Positions 36,044-44,730 of a stretch of 64,000 bases of DNA are shown here, one piece after another. A program made the translations under genes and the position numbers. The stretch's first letter is position 1. Each line of letters opens with the position of its first letter. The notes beneath the pieces are model-generated. The model was given only the letters and a program-made list of their open reading frames with translations, ran no database searches and was not told the DNA's origin. Origin of the DNA: Hyphomicrobiales bacterium (GTDB lineage Bacteria > Pseudomonadota > Alphaproteobacteria > Rhizobiales > Beijerinckiaceae); contig JANXWK010000048.1 of assembly GCA_025351165.1 (NCBI GenBank), forward strand, positions 38,257 through 102,256, read 5' to 3'.

Positions 36044-36817
36044 ATGGCACTTAAATATTTAAAACACGCAGTCTTTTGTGGCATAACAATAATCTCAACC
36101 ACTATGCTGAACGCACAAACCATGACACTACTAAATGCTTCAACATCTGCTGTGAACAACGTACTTAACCTTGGAACATCTGGCACATCAGGTTATGTTT
36201 CAGGCGCTTTATTTACAGCTAACTTTAATGGCTACAAAGCAGATGTTGGCTTCACAGGAGCATCAGGTGTTATTTCTGGGGCCAACCCATCTTGGTTAGT
36301 GGGTGGAATTGGAGCGAGCGCAGTTTCAACAACTATTGGCGGCATCTCTACAACAAGCAATTACATGGCTGCAGCACTGGGAACTGTAACACTTACTTTT
36401 AGCAAAAATATATCCCAATTTCAGTTTCTATGGGGGTCTCCTGATTTTGCAGATACAGTAACGCTCTACAGTGCAGGCAAACAGGTTGCCCAATTTACGG
36501 GTGCACAAGTCAATGCAGCCAACCCATCGTTTACAAATGCTGCAAAAACCACTGTCATTGCAGATCTTCAAACATCTACGGGCGTAACATTTGACAGCTT
36601 GGCGATAACCAACCCAACAAGTACTTTTGAGTTTTCTCTTCAGACTTCAAAAGCAACAGCTCCAACAGTTTCAGGCGGCGCTGTGGTAGTTGCAAGCCTG
36701 CCATCGCCTGCACCATTTCCAGCACTGGGCACTACTATTATAGGTAATTTGGCAGCTCTTATCGGCATGTTTGCCATTTGGAGGAAAAAACGACAGTATG
36801 TTTATGTACGTGCGTAA
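36044..36817 (+). CDS. Exosortase-sorted surface protein 1 (SPAPFP-type PEP-CTERM)
   Basis: A 257-aa secreted protein. Signal peptide about 1-24 (cleavage near 'NA-QT'). The body is a beta-rich domain with 'FQFLWGSPDFADTVTLYSAG' and 'QVAQFTGAQVNAA', resembling the Npun_F0296-type exosortase-dependent proteins. The C-terminus is a three-part sorting signal: 'SLPSPAPFPALG', a helix 'TTIIGNLAALIGMFAIW', and the basic tail 'RKKRQYVYVRA'. It is the first of two paralogues upstream of an exosortase gene, so it is almost certainly that enzyme's substrate. No cysteine in the mature part. Confidence 0.82.
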   Translation: MALKYLKHAVFCGITIISTTMLNAQTMTLLNASTSAVNNVLNLGTSGTSGYVSGALFTANFNGYKADVGFTGASGVISGANPSWLVGGIGASAVSTTIGGISTTSNYMAAALGTVTLTFSKNISQFQFLWGSPDFADTVTLYSAGKQVAQFTGAQVNAANPSFTNAAKTTVIADLQTSTGVTFDSLAITNPTSTFEFSLQTSKATAPTVSGGAVVVASLPSPAPFPALGTTIIGNLAALIGMFAIWRKKRQYVYVRA

Positions 36818-36962
36818 ATTTATGTTAAAATTCACAGTAAGCATTAAGCATTCAATAACCTACAAAACAAAGAAGTGTACGAGCTAAGTAATCTTAAGTC
36901 TACATAAACTCAACTGGTTCACATTTACATTGAACGAACAAATTACAGGTCAGGAACAGGTT

Positions 36963-37742
36963 ATGTTGCGCAGGTACATTCAGAGGGCATTTTGCAGTAT
37001 TGCAATGATTGCATCTGCGTCGCCTGTAATGTCACAGACTATGACACTGATGAATACATCACCAGCAACTGTAAACAATCTATTGAACTTGGGTACGTCA
37101 GGCATAAATGGCTATGTATCAGGCACTGCGTTTACAGCAAATTTTTCAGGCTTTAATGCCGATATAGGTTTTACGGGTGCATCGGGCATTGTGCATGGTG
37201 CTAACATCGCCTGGAACGTAGGTGGTATAACAGGAGGAGCCTGGGCACCAGCAATTGGCGGAACTCCGATTACAGCCAACTACTTGACTGCCGCCAAGGG
37301 CACTATAATGCTTAATTTAAGCACAAGCATAACAAATTTTCAGTTTTTGTGGGGATCACCTGGTTTTGGAGATACTGTAACCCTTTACAGTGCTGGAAAC
37401 CAGGTTGCTCAGTTTACAGGCGCTCAGGTAAATGCTGCAAGTGCAAGTTTTGGAAATACAATAGGTACAACTGTAATTACAAATCTTGCAACAACAGGTG
37501 GTGTTACTTTTGACAGGGTTGCAATTAGCAACCCTACCAGTAATTTTGAATTCGCATTGCAGACTTCCCTTGCTACAGCACCAACCGTTGCAGGCGGAGC
37601 CATTGCAGTTGCAAGCCTTCCATCGCCTGCACCATTTCCTATGCTGGGTGCAACATTGTTTGGGAATTTTACAGCTCTTATTGGAATGTTTTTTATGTGG
37701 AAAAAACGTAAAAAAAGTAAAGTAGTATCATTTGCACACTAA
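36963..37742 (+). CDS. Exosortase-sorted surface protein 2 (SPAPFP-type PEP-CTERM)
   Basis: A 259-aa paralogue of the preceding protein, about half identical by eye. It has a signal peptide ('FCSIAMIASASPVMS-QT'), the same start of the mature chain (QTMTL), 'FQFLWGSPGFGDTVTLYSAG', and a nearly identical sorting signal 'VASLPSPAPFPMLG' plus helix plus 'WKKRKKSK'. ATG 36963 is chosen, with AGGAACAGG just before it; a TTG 11 codons upstream is in frame. It precedes the exosortase gene by 36 bp. Confidence 0.82.
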   Translation: MLRRYIQRAFCSIAMIASASPVMSQTMTLMNTSPATVNNLLNLGTSGINGYVSGTAFTANFSGFNADIGFTGASGIVHGANIAWNVGGITGGAWAPAIGGTPITANYLTAAKGTIMLNLSTSITNFQFLWGSPGFGDTVTLYSAGNQVAQFTGAQVNAASASFGNTIGTTVITNLATTGGVTFDRVAISNPTSNFEFALQTSLATAPTVAGGAIAVASLPSPAPFPMLGATLFGNFTALIGMFFMWKKRKKSKVVSFAH

Positions 37743-37778
37743 TTTTATTCAAAACTTGCTTCAGTAGACGAGTGTTTC

Positions 37779-38636
37779 GTGATTACTTCAACAACAGATT
37801 TATGCAGCTTATCTGTAGCCCGGCTTCATACAAAAAAATCATTTCCTATTCATAAAATAACAGCTTTGCTTTTGATATGCGGCTGTTTGAACGGGTTAGT
37901 CGCAGAAATTGGTAGAAATTTACAGGAACAAGGATTGAATAGTGCTGCTGGTCTATTTGGAATAGGGTTTTATTTTCCTGCAATTATGGGTGTAGCATTT
38001 AGTAAAATATGGGCTGAAAATGATCAATCTGTTAAAAGCCATGCACCCCTGACTATTTTCTGTATCGGAATATTCTGCGCAATGATTTTAACGCCAAGCA
38101 GCCTGGTATCATGGCTTGCAGTTGGCTTGTTGGCAGGAATATTTTTTTTCAATTATCAACACAATGCAAAAATAGGAGCAACATTATTTGCAGCTTTGGC
38201 TGTTTGCGCAATCTGGACAAATTTTGGCTTTAAGATTTTTGTAATCCCATTAACAAATCTTGATACCGTTTTAATTCAGCACATTCTTCAGTTTTTTGGG
38301 TTTGTTGTTGAGCGCAACGAAAATATCTTAACCCAGATTTCAGGATTCAGCGTCATCATACTATCTGATTGTTCAACATGGAAAGGTCTTCCGTTGGAAA
38401 TCCTTTCTTTTATAGCTGTCTGCATTTTTGGTGGTGCATCCGTTGGATCAAAACGTATATGGGTCGCTACACTTATAATGATTCCTCTTATGATTATTCT
38501 AAATTTAGCCAGACTTTCATTTATAAGCCTATCGCCTGAATGGCACGAAACAGTTCATGGTGACACAGGACGAAGCATTTTCGATGTATTAAGAGTAATA
38601 GCCATCTTCACGACTGCATTGTTTATTGTTCAATGA
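37779..38636 (+). CDS. Exosortase/archaeosortase-family transpeptidase
   Basis: A 285-aa polytopic membrane protein (about eight helices). The presumed catalytic Cys198 is in 'ILSDCSTWKGLPLE', Arg245 in 'LNLARLSFIS' and His260 in 'HETVHGDTGRSIFD', the order and spacing of the exosortase active site. These enzymes cut the C-terminal sorting signal of exported proteins and may attach them to a lipid or glycan. The start is GTG. The two upstream genes supply substrates, and its last codons overlap the next gene by 4 bp (ATGA). No EPS cluster or PrsK/PrsR regulators are nearby, unlike many XrtA loci. Subfamily not assigned. Confidence 0.85.
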   Translation: MITSTTDLCSLSVARLHTKKSFPIHKITALLLICGCLNGLVAEIGRNLQEQGLNSAAGLFGIGFYFPAIMGVAFSKIWAENDQSVKSHAPLTIFCIGIFCAMILTPSSLVSWLAVGLLAGIFFFNYQHNAKIGATLFAALAVCAIWTNFGFKIFVIPLTNLDTVLIQHILQFFGFVVERNENILTQISGFSVIILSDCSTWKGLPLEILSFIAVCIFGGASVGSKRIWVATLIMIPLMIILNLARLSFISLSPEWHETVHGDTGRSIFDVLRVIAIFTTALFIVQ

Positions 38637-39145
38637 AGCATAGCCACTATATTTTTATTGCCATTGCAGCGCTGTTCCTTGTCAGTATTACATTAAAAAC
38701 TCAACGCTACATTATCTCACACATGGACGAAAACTTACGCATTGCGAGTATAGTTACAAGTGTATTGCAAAAACAGGGATGGACTGAGATACCCACATTC
38801 TCTGCGGAAAAACCTCAGGCTCTTTCTATCTTTAAGTATCAAAAAAAAGTCTGTGAAAAACCTCTATTGCTTACATTTTTAAACTTTGGGGAAGCGACAA
38901 GCAACGTTCTTCAAAGTGCTATTGGCTCAGATATTTTGTTTATATATGACGGGAAAACAAGTCTTAGTTTTCCAGCAAAAAAGCAGTTTTACCGCGTCAT
39001 ATTAAAGTCTTTACAAAATATATTTCATTTTAAAGCCAACCATGAAATGCCGATTATTGCTGTATCCAACAACGCTACAGAACCACAATGTGAAAATAAG
39101 CTAGTAGCGTATTGGGCTGAAATTGAAACAGAATTTAACAAGTAG
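38633..39145 (+). CDS. Single-pass protein coupled to the exosortase, novel
   Basis: A 170-aa protein with one N-terminal helix ('IFIAIAALFLVSITL') and a periplasmic domain: 'VTSVLQKQGWTEIPTF', 'KPLLLTFLNFGEATSNVLQS', 'DILFIYDGKTS'. Two Cys (about 79 and 158) could pair. Its position matches that of EpsI-like partners found fused to or after exosortases, but I do not recognise the EpsI domain with confidence. Overlap by ATGA implies fixed stoichiometry with the exosortase. Confidence 0.6.
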   Translation: MKHSHYIFIAIAALFLVSITLKTQRYIISHMDENLRIASIVTSVLQKQGWTEIPTFSAEKPQALSIFKYQKKVCEKPLLLTFLNFGEATSNVLQSAIGSDILFIYDGKTSLSFPAKKQFYRVILKSLQNIFHFKANHEMPIIAVSNNATEPQCENKLVAYWAEIETEFNK

Positions 39146-39186
39146 AATAAGAGATAAAATATGCTGATGCATTTTAAGAATGCTCT

Positions 39187-39215
39187 TTGCAAAATCCTTC
39201 AAACTGAACTATACT
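39187..39215 (+). promoter_or_regulatory. Housekeeping-type promoter of ssrA
   Basis: TTGCAA at 39187-39192, a 17-bp spacer, and TATACT at 39210-39215, giving a start near 39222, just ahead of the tmRNA acceptor piece. Confidence 0.65.
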
Positions 39216-39221
39216 AGACAC

Positions 39222-39537
39222 GCTGTCGCAAGATAGATATGGCGATAAATGGACATCGGAATAAACCTTTCGGACCCGGGGGCGGTACCCGGCGCCTCCA
39301 CCTAAGTGATAATAAGATTTAATCATTTAGGTGGGGGCGAAATAGGATCGACGAGGGCGTAAAGGGTGATTTTTTGCTCGGTATTGTACCACCGTTATCG
39401 GACTAAAATGATAGTTGCAAATGATAACATTGCAATGGGCGAAAACGTAGCGATAGCTGCGTAACTAACCCAAAACAAGTCCTTAGAGGTTGCACTTTAA
39501 GGCGGGGCTCGGAGGTGCCTGGCAACAGAAACCTCCA
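39222..39537 (+). ncRNA. ssrA: Two-piece (permuted) tmRNA
   Basis: Rescues stalled ribosomes. The order is reversed, as in alphaproteobacteria: the acceptor piece comes first and ends near 39302 with the T arm (CCGGG-GGCGGTA-CCCGG) and acceptor 3' strand CGCCTCC plus A-CC; a spacer of about 30 nt folds into a hairpin (CACCTAA/TTAGGTG) to be processed out; the coding piece begins with GGGGGCG at 39333, which pairs with CGCCTCC. The tag frame runs 39417-39464 and encodes ANDNIAMGENVAIAA. The 3' stem GGAGGT/ACCTCC at 39511-39536 followed by T-rich sequence may double as the terminator. Ends are approximate. Confidence 0.93.
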
Positions 39538-39600
39538 TTCTCTTATTCTTTTGCATTCAAAAGTATTTTCTTTGAACATGAATCGCGCTAGAGATAGATA

Positions 39601-40221
39601 ATGAGTACAGATTTAATTCGATATGATCTTTTAGTCCAGGACGCCCTGCGTGGTGTTGTCAAACGTGTTCTAACAGACACGGTCAGAGATGGCGTGCCAG
39701 GCGAACATCATTATTACGTAACATTCATAACTCATGCTGCGGGCGTGCGCATCTCTAGTCGGTTGCGTGAAAAATACCCTAATGAGATGACAATTGTGCT
39801 GCAACATCAGTTTTGGGATTTAGCAGTTACAGAGCATGGGTTTGAAGTTGGCCTTGCCTTTGGCGGCATTCCAGAGCGTTTACTGGTTCCATTTGATGCC
39901 TTAAGTGCTTTTTATGATCCATCCGTACAGTTTGGCCTGAAATTTGAAGTGGAAGCTTCTGAGTTTGACCAGGAAGCTGCAAATTCTTCTGATGAGCCAA
40001 GTGAACAGGCCTCAGTAACGTCCATCGCTCCAAAGACAAAAGCATCGAAGGCAAAGATTAAATCTGTTTCAATACCTGAACCAGATATATCCAAAAAAGA
40101 AACTGCAAAAAAACCAGCTAAAGAGTCAAAAGCCCTGACTGTAGAACCTCCTGCTTTAGTGGCTGAGGCCAAGCCCACAGCAGATGTTGTGAGCTTGGAC
40201 TCCTTCAGGAAAAAAAATTAG
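39601..40221 (+). CDS. sspB: SspB-alpha ClpXP adaptor
   Basis: Delivers ssrA-tagged proteins to ClpXP. The 206-aa protein has the SspB fold at 1-120 ('IRYDLLVQDALRGVVKRVL', 'HYYVTFIT', 'MTIVLQHQFWDLAV', 'FGGIPERLLVPFDALSAFYD'), then a Ser/Lys/Glu-rich flexible linker, and a C-terminal ClpX-docking tail 'ADVVSLDSFRKKN'. It lies about 60 bp after ssrA on the same strand. The last 4 bp overlap the end of the converging orphan gene. Confidence 0.9.
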   Translation: MSTDLIRYDLLVQDALRGVVKRVLTDTVRDGVPGEHHYYVTFITHAAGVRISSRLREKYPNEMTIVLQHQFWDLAVTEHGFEVGLAFGGIPERLLVPFDALSAFYDPSVQFGLKFEVEASEFDQEAANSSDEPSEQASVTSIAPKTKASKAKIKSVSIPEPDISKKETAKKPAKESKALTVEPPALVAEAKPTADVVSLDSFRKKN

Positions 40222-41432
40222 AAGATAGCGTTATTTTTTTCTGTTAATTCCAATAGAGGTTTGTAATTGTGAGCCATCATTTCTTTGGTTACTTTTCCAC
40301 TACGCCCAGCTATCTCTAAAAATGCAGCAACATAGCTGTTAGAGTAGTTTTCTAATAATTTTAGCCTTGCCTTTTCATCTTTTTCTTTAACAAATTCTCG
40401 ACCAGCTAGATTAGCATTCTCCAGGACATTTTTAGGATCAATGCTATTCAAAGTACATATATTTATTAAATTCTTATAATTTTCAGATGCTTCACTAAGC
40501 TGTGTATTAATTTTTACAGGTTTTATAACAACCTCTGGCTTTTTGCCAGTTCTAACAGCTTTTGCAGCAGCTTGCTCACCTGCATTGTTTAATGCCGTAT
40601 TATTGTCTACCAGAGCAGTCTTGGATATTTTTCCTCCATTAGCTTCTGCCAAAGATAAAAATTTGGACATAAACCCAGCTATATAGGCTGGTTTATACGC
40701 ATCGGCTACATTCATCCTGGCGGCGTTTAACTCCGCAGCATCAAGTATGCTGTTGTTGTTTAAACCATTTTTCTGACAAATCTCTTTTAGTTTTTTGTAA
40801 TCGGATTGATTTTCAGCAGCATATCTAACAGCAGCAGGTGTCTTTGGCCCAGAATTTGTATCGAACATCTGGGTTACGGATCCTGTAGCGGCAAATTTTT
40901 GTTTGTTTTTTTCTTTGGCTATAGCCACGCTTAGACCACCAGCTGTTACAAGAGCGCCATATTCCCACGTCTTTATAGCAAGATCTTTTGTTGTCCTAGT
41001 ATTGTTCAATTCCTCAAATTTAGTCAAAAAGCCTTTGATAAATGCAGTTTTATAATCTCCAGAAAGTTTACGAGTGCCAGCTTCTTGAGTTGCCATCTTT
41101 AAAAACTGCGATACTTGCACACCTGTTTTAAGTGCTATGTTTTCAAGCTTTCTATTAAGGTCTGGTTCTGCAATGGCGAACAACTCTACATCAGACGGTT
41201 TTTTGCTGCCGGCCAAAACTACCGATGTCGCAGCAGTTGCAGCAACGGTTGCAGGAAGTTTGGGAAGCTGAGGCCCATACTCCTCTTTTATTGGTTGAGG
41301 TTTTTGTGCTGTGACAGAATCAATATTGCAGAAATTACCAAATCCTTTTTTTGGGTCGCAATCAGGCATATAATTGCGATCTAATTCTACGTTGCGCCGA
41401 ACTGAATCGTTTGTTTCTCTTACGCTTCCCAT
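40218..41432 (-). CDS. Orphan protein with three internal helical repeats
   Basis: A 404-aa protein I do not recognise. The ATG three codons inside the longest frame is chosen because AGGA is then at proper spacing. After a polar N-terminus and a short Ala-rich stretch ('LPATVAATAATSVVLAG'), a unit of about 110 residues occurs three times, each with a Y-x2-A/S-[FY]-[IV]-x-[GA]-F core: 'YKTAFIKGFLTKFEELN', 'YKPAYIAGFMSKFLSLAEAN', 'YSNSYVAAFLEIAGRSGK', each preceded by a predicted helix with a Leu/Ala-rich face. No signal peptide. Lysine- and asparagine-rich composition. It could be a structural or effector protein; no function is claimed. Confidence 0.6.
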   Translation of the reverse strand: MGSVRETNDSVRRNVELDRNYMPDCDPKKGFGNFCNIDSVTAQKPQPIKEEYGPQLPKLPATVAATAATSVVLAGSKKPSDVELFAIAEPDLNRKLENIALKTGVQVSQFLKMATQEAGTRKLSGDYKTAFIKGFLTKFEELNNTRTTKDLAIKTWEYGALVTAGGLSVAIAKEKNKQKFAATGSVTQMFDTNSGPKTPAAVRYAAENQSDYKKLKEICQKNGLNNNSILDAAELNAARMNVADAYKPAYIAGFMSKFLSLAEANGGKISKTALVDNNTALNNAGEQAAAKAVRTGKKPEVVIKPVKINTQLSEASENYKNLINICTLNSIDPKNVLENANLAGREFVKEKDEKARLKLLENYSNSYVAAFLEIAGRSGKVTKEMMAHNYKPLLELTEKNNAIF

Positions 41433-41528
41433 TATTTTCATTCCTGCTATTTTTATATTTTAACTGGAATGATGGTAACTTAGGCAAAATAAAAACGCAA
41501 TTCACATCTTAATAACTGGTTAACCAAC

Positions 41529-41999
41529 TTACTTGCCTAAAGCTTCTCCGCCCCTTACGTCATGTCCGATTTTATCCAGCACAGCATTGATCATATTCAC
41601 TTCTTCACGTCCAAAAAATGCGTTGGCAATATTTACATATTCCGAGATAACAACTTTTAAGGGAATATCTTTTTTAAACATCAATTCATACGAGCCAGCT
41701 CTGAGTGTGGCACGCATTACACTTTCAATACGCTTTAATGGCCAGCCGTCAGATAAAATCATATCAACTTTGGGATCAAGTATACGCTGTTCTTTTAACA
41801 CACCCTCAACTATCTGTTTAAAAAGTTTTCCTTCCGCTGGAAAATAAGTTTCACCCTCTATTTCCTTGCCCATCCAGAAGGTTTCAAACTCAGCCAGAAT
41901 TTCATGAATGGCTTTACCAGTCAGATCCATTTGATAGAGTGCCTGAACTGCATTTAGTCGCGCCGCTGCACGCTTTTCCGCTCTGCTGAAGCCACTCAT
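41529..41999 (-). CDS. nusB: Transcription antitermination factor NusB
   Basis: Binds boxA RNA with S10 in rRNA antitermination; 156 aa. All-helical with '[19 protein letters not shown]' at the N-terminus and '[20 protein letters not shown]' / '[14 protein letters not shown]' at the C-terminus, all typical. It is last in the ribDEH-nusB order; its ATG overlaps the ribH stop by 4 bp. Confidence 0.95.
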   Translation of the reverse strand: MSGFSRAEKRAAARLNAVQALYQMDLTGKAIHEILAEFETFWMGKEIEGETYFPAEGKLFKQIVEGVLKEQRILDPKVDMILSDGWPLKRIESVMRATLRAGSYELMFKKDIPLKVVISEYVNIANAFFGREEVNMINAVLDKIGHDVRGGEALGK

Positions 42000-42466
42000 A
42001 GGAGTAATGCATGTAGGGATAAAGCCGCTTCAGCCGCCCCCCTACCCCTGTTCATCTGGTGACGATTGGCACGCTCCAAAGCCTGCGCTTCATTTTCCAC
42101 GGTCAAAATACCATTACCAAGAGGCAGCTTACGCTGAATGGATAAATCCATAAGCCCGCGTGAGCTTTCCCCCGCCACAATATCATAATGCCCAGTATCA
42201 CCACGAATAACACAGCCAAGGGCTATAGCACCAGAGTAAGAATTCCCTTGCGCAGCTGCCATATCCAGACATATTGCCATTGCAGCAGGTATTTCCAATG
42301 CGCCTGGCAGGGTAATCACATCATACTCTGCCCCAGCATCGCGCAAAGCTTCACTTGCACCTGCTACCAGTTCATCATTGATGCGGTCGTAAAAACGCCC
42401 TTCAACGATTAAAAATCGAGTGCCTTTTGCATTGAATGTCTTTGGCGTGCTAAGGCTAGGCTGCAA
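41996..42466 (-). CDS. ribH: 6,7-dimethyl-8-ribityllumazine synthase
   Basis: Penultimate riboflavin step, 156 aa. '[19 protein letters not shown]', '[11 protein letters not shown]', '[14 protein letters not shown]' with the catalytic His, and 'GNGILTVEN' are all family motifs. It follows ribE by 14 bp and overlaps nusB. Confidence 0.96.
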   Translation of the reverse strand: MQPSLSTPKTFNAKGTRFLIVEGRFYDRINDELVAGASEALRDAGAEYDVITLPGALEIPAAMAICLDMAAAQGNSYSGAIALGCVIRGDTGHYDIVAGESSRGLMDLSIQRKLPLGNGILTVENEAQALERANRHQMNRGRGAAEAALSLHALLL

Positions 42467-42480
42467 ACTATAAACTTTCT

Positions 42481-43083
42481 CTAACTATATTCCACAAGTC
42501 TAGCTGCATAACGCGCCATCGTATCAACTTCAATATTAAAATCATCCCCTGCCTTCGATTTACCCCAGCTTGTTACTTCAAGTGTATGCGGTATCAATAA
42601 TACAGAAAAACAATCCCCATCAACTGTATTAACAGTGAGTGAAGTACCATCCAGTGTCACGGATCCTTTTTTGGCAATAAAACGTGCAAGTTCAGATGGT
42701 GCACGAAAATCAAACCGCGCTGTGCCATCAAAATCTGCGCGCTCCAGCAACTTGGCAACACCATCCACATGCCCGCTTACAATATGGCCGCCCAACTCAT
42801 CACCAATTTTCAATGACCGCTCAAGGTTAATTTTATGACCAACTGTCCAGGCTCCCACTGTTGTATGATTAAGCGTTTCAGCAGCAGCCTGCACATCAAA
42901 ATATGGCTTATCCATATCCATGCCAATTTCAATGGCTGTCATGCAGGCACCTGAACAGCAGATGGATGCTCCCATGAGAATAGTTTCAGGCTTGTAAGAA
43001 CATGCAATGCGCAAGCGTCTCAAATTTGGTTGATCCTCAAGGGCTGTGATTTCCCCAATATCTGAAATAAGACCTGTAAACAT
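42481..43083 (-). CDS. ribE: Riboflavin synthase, alpha chain
   Basis: Dismutates two lumazines to riboflavin; 200 aa made of two homologous barrels, each with '[12 protein letters not shown]'-like and '[15 protein letters not shown]'-like blocks. '[12 protein letters not shown]' is in the second barrel. Fifteen bp after ribD. No FMN riboswitch fold is seen before it or before the operon. Confidence 0.95.
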   Translation of the reverse strand: MFTGLISDIGEITALEDQPNLRRLRIACSYKPETILMGASICCSGACMTAIEIGMDMDKPYFDVQAAAETLNHTTVGAWTVGHKINLERSLKIGDELGGHIVSGHVDGVAKLLERADFDGTARFDFRAPSELARFIAKKGSVTLDGTSLTVNTVDGDCFSVLLIPHTLEVTSWGKSKAGDDFNIEVDTMARYAARLVEYS

Positions 43084-43098
43084 GATATTTTCCCTAAT

Positions 43099-44190
43099 CT
43101 AATACGAGAATTTAAAGTGGTGAAGCTGATCATTTCCCACAATCTGAATATTTGGACTGCATGTTTTTGTTAAGCTGTTGAGCGACGAACCAATAGCTTT
43201 TATGCCTTCATTGGCTTTCCAAGGTGCTGTAAACTGCAAAAATTCATCAACAAATCCCTGAGACGCAAAAGCGTTGGCTAGTGTAGGGCCGCCTTCCAAC
43301 ATAAGTCGTGAGATGCCTCGATTAGCCAATAGCTCAAGTGCAGCTTTCAAATCGTGCTTTTTGATCCTCATTACATCTACGCCAGCAGCAGTTAGCGCCC
43401 GCTCATTATCAACGGACGCTTCTACATCAGCAATAACCCAAAGCGGCACTTTAGCAGCAGTTGCAACAAGTTTTGAATCAATTGGCAGTTTCAAATTACT
43501 GTCAAATATTACCCTTGCTGAAGAACGCCCCTCCAAACCGTGCAACCGAACGTCAAGCAATGGATTATCTGCTAAAACTGTAGAAATACCAGCTGCTACA
43601 GCATCAGATTGCGCACGCATCATATGCACGTAAGTGCGTGTTTCTTGCCCAGTTATAGCAAGAGGCTTATGATCCAGGGTGCCTGCAAATCCATCCAGGG
43701 TTTGCGCAAGTTTAAGCGTTACCATAGGCCTGCATTGGCTTACACGCAGTATATGCCCAAGATTGACCCATCTTGCAGCCTTGCTTTCAATTCCAGCAAC
43801 CACTGCAACGCCTTGCGCCCTTAACCGTTCAGCTCCTTGTCCAGCCGCAAGCACACTGGGATCAGACGCGCCAATTACAACGCGTGAAACACAAGCTTGA
43901 ATAATTGCATCAGTGCAAGACGTTGCCCCTTGCTGGCTCCGTCTGGCACATGGCTCCAGGGTTACATAGATTGTGCTACCATTGGCTGCTTCGCCAGCCT
44001 GATTCAATGCTATACGCTCAGCATGAGGCCGGCCACCTTGGGCAGTTACACCGCGCCCAACAATGACACCATTTTTTACTACAAGTACGCCAACAGATGG
44101 GTTTGGCGTTGATAGACCAACCCCACGGCGCGATAGTGCAATAGCCATTTGCATAAAGTGGCTATCTTCCGCATTTGAAATTTTACTCAA
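43099..44190 (-). CDS. ribD: Bifunctional riboflavin deaminase/reductase
   Basis: Two early riboflavin steps; 363 aa. The N-terminal deaminase carries zinc ligands in '[10 protein letters not shown]' and '[19 protein letters not shown]'; the stretch between the two Cys is longer and lacks the frequent His-Gly-Arg-Thr, a divergence seen in some rhizobial members. The C-terminal reductase has '[14 protein letters not shown]' and '[13 protein letters not shown]'. Its ATG overlaps the nrdR stop by 4 bp. Confidence 0.94.
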   Translation of the reverse strand: MSKISNAEDSHFMQMAIALSRRGVGLSTPNPSVGVLVVKNGVIVGRGVTAQGGRPHAERIALNQAGEAANGSTIYVTLEPCARRSQQGATSCTDAIIQACVSRVVIGASDPSVLAAGQGAERLRAQGVAVVAGIESKAARWVNLGHILRVSQCRPMVTLKLAQTLDGFAGTLDHKPLAITGQETRTYVHMMRAQSDAVAAGISTVLADNPLLDVRLHGLEGRSSARVIFDSNLKLPIDSKLVATAAKVPLWVIADVEASVDNERALTAAGVDVMRIKKHDLKAALELLANRGISRLMLEGGPTLANAFASQGFVDEFLQFTAPWKANEGIKAIGSSLNSLTKTCSPNIQIVGNDQLHHFKFSY

Positions 44191-44666
44191 GACTCGTTTC
44201 CATCAAGCTTTGCAACATCGTCTTTAAGCTCGTCTACAATAGCTCCAAAGTCGCTTGCCTCACTAAAATTTTTATAAACTGATGCAAAACGTACATAAGC
44301 TATTGGATCAAGATTTTTTAACCCAGCCATTGCAAGCTCACCAATTTGGCCAGATGTAATTTCTCCATCACTCATGTTTTCCAGCTGGCGAACAACCCCG
44401 TTTATCATGCGGCCAACACGTTCCTGATCAATATTACGTTTGCGCAACGCAATGGAAATAGAGCGCTCCAGCTTATCTCTATCAAATGGAATGCGCTTGC
44501 CTGAGCGCTTGAGTACATTTAACTCACGCAATTGAATGCGCTCAAATGTTGTGAATCTCCCACCGCAATCTGGACATATACGGCGCCTGCGAATAGATGT
44601 GTCATCATCTGCAGGACGACTGTCTTTGACTTGGCTATTAAGACCAGCGCAATATGGGCAACGCAT
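44187..44666 (-). CDS. nrdR: Transcriptional repressor NrdR
   Basis: Nucleotide-sensing repressor of ribonucleotide reductase genes; 159 aa. N-terminal zinc ribbon '[18 protein letters not shown]' and '[15 protein letters not shown]', then an ATP-cone ('[20 protein letters not shown]'). Linked between glyA and ribD as usual in alphaproteobacteria. Confidence 0.96.
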   Translation of the reverse strand: MRCPYCAGLNSQVKDSRPADDDTSIRRRRICPDCGGRFTTFERIQLRELNVLKRSGKRIPFDRDKLERSISIALRKRNIDQERVGRMINGVVRQLENMSDGEITSGQIGELAMAGLKNLDPIAYVRFASVYKNFSEASDFGAIVDELKDDVAKLDGNES

Positions 44667-44730
44667 ACAGGTGTGGCAATTCTATTTCACATGAGCTAAG
44701 ATGGGCGTTTCACGACTGCTGTAACAATAA

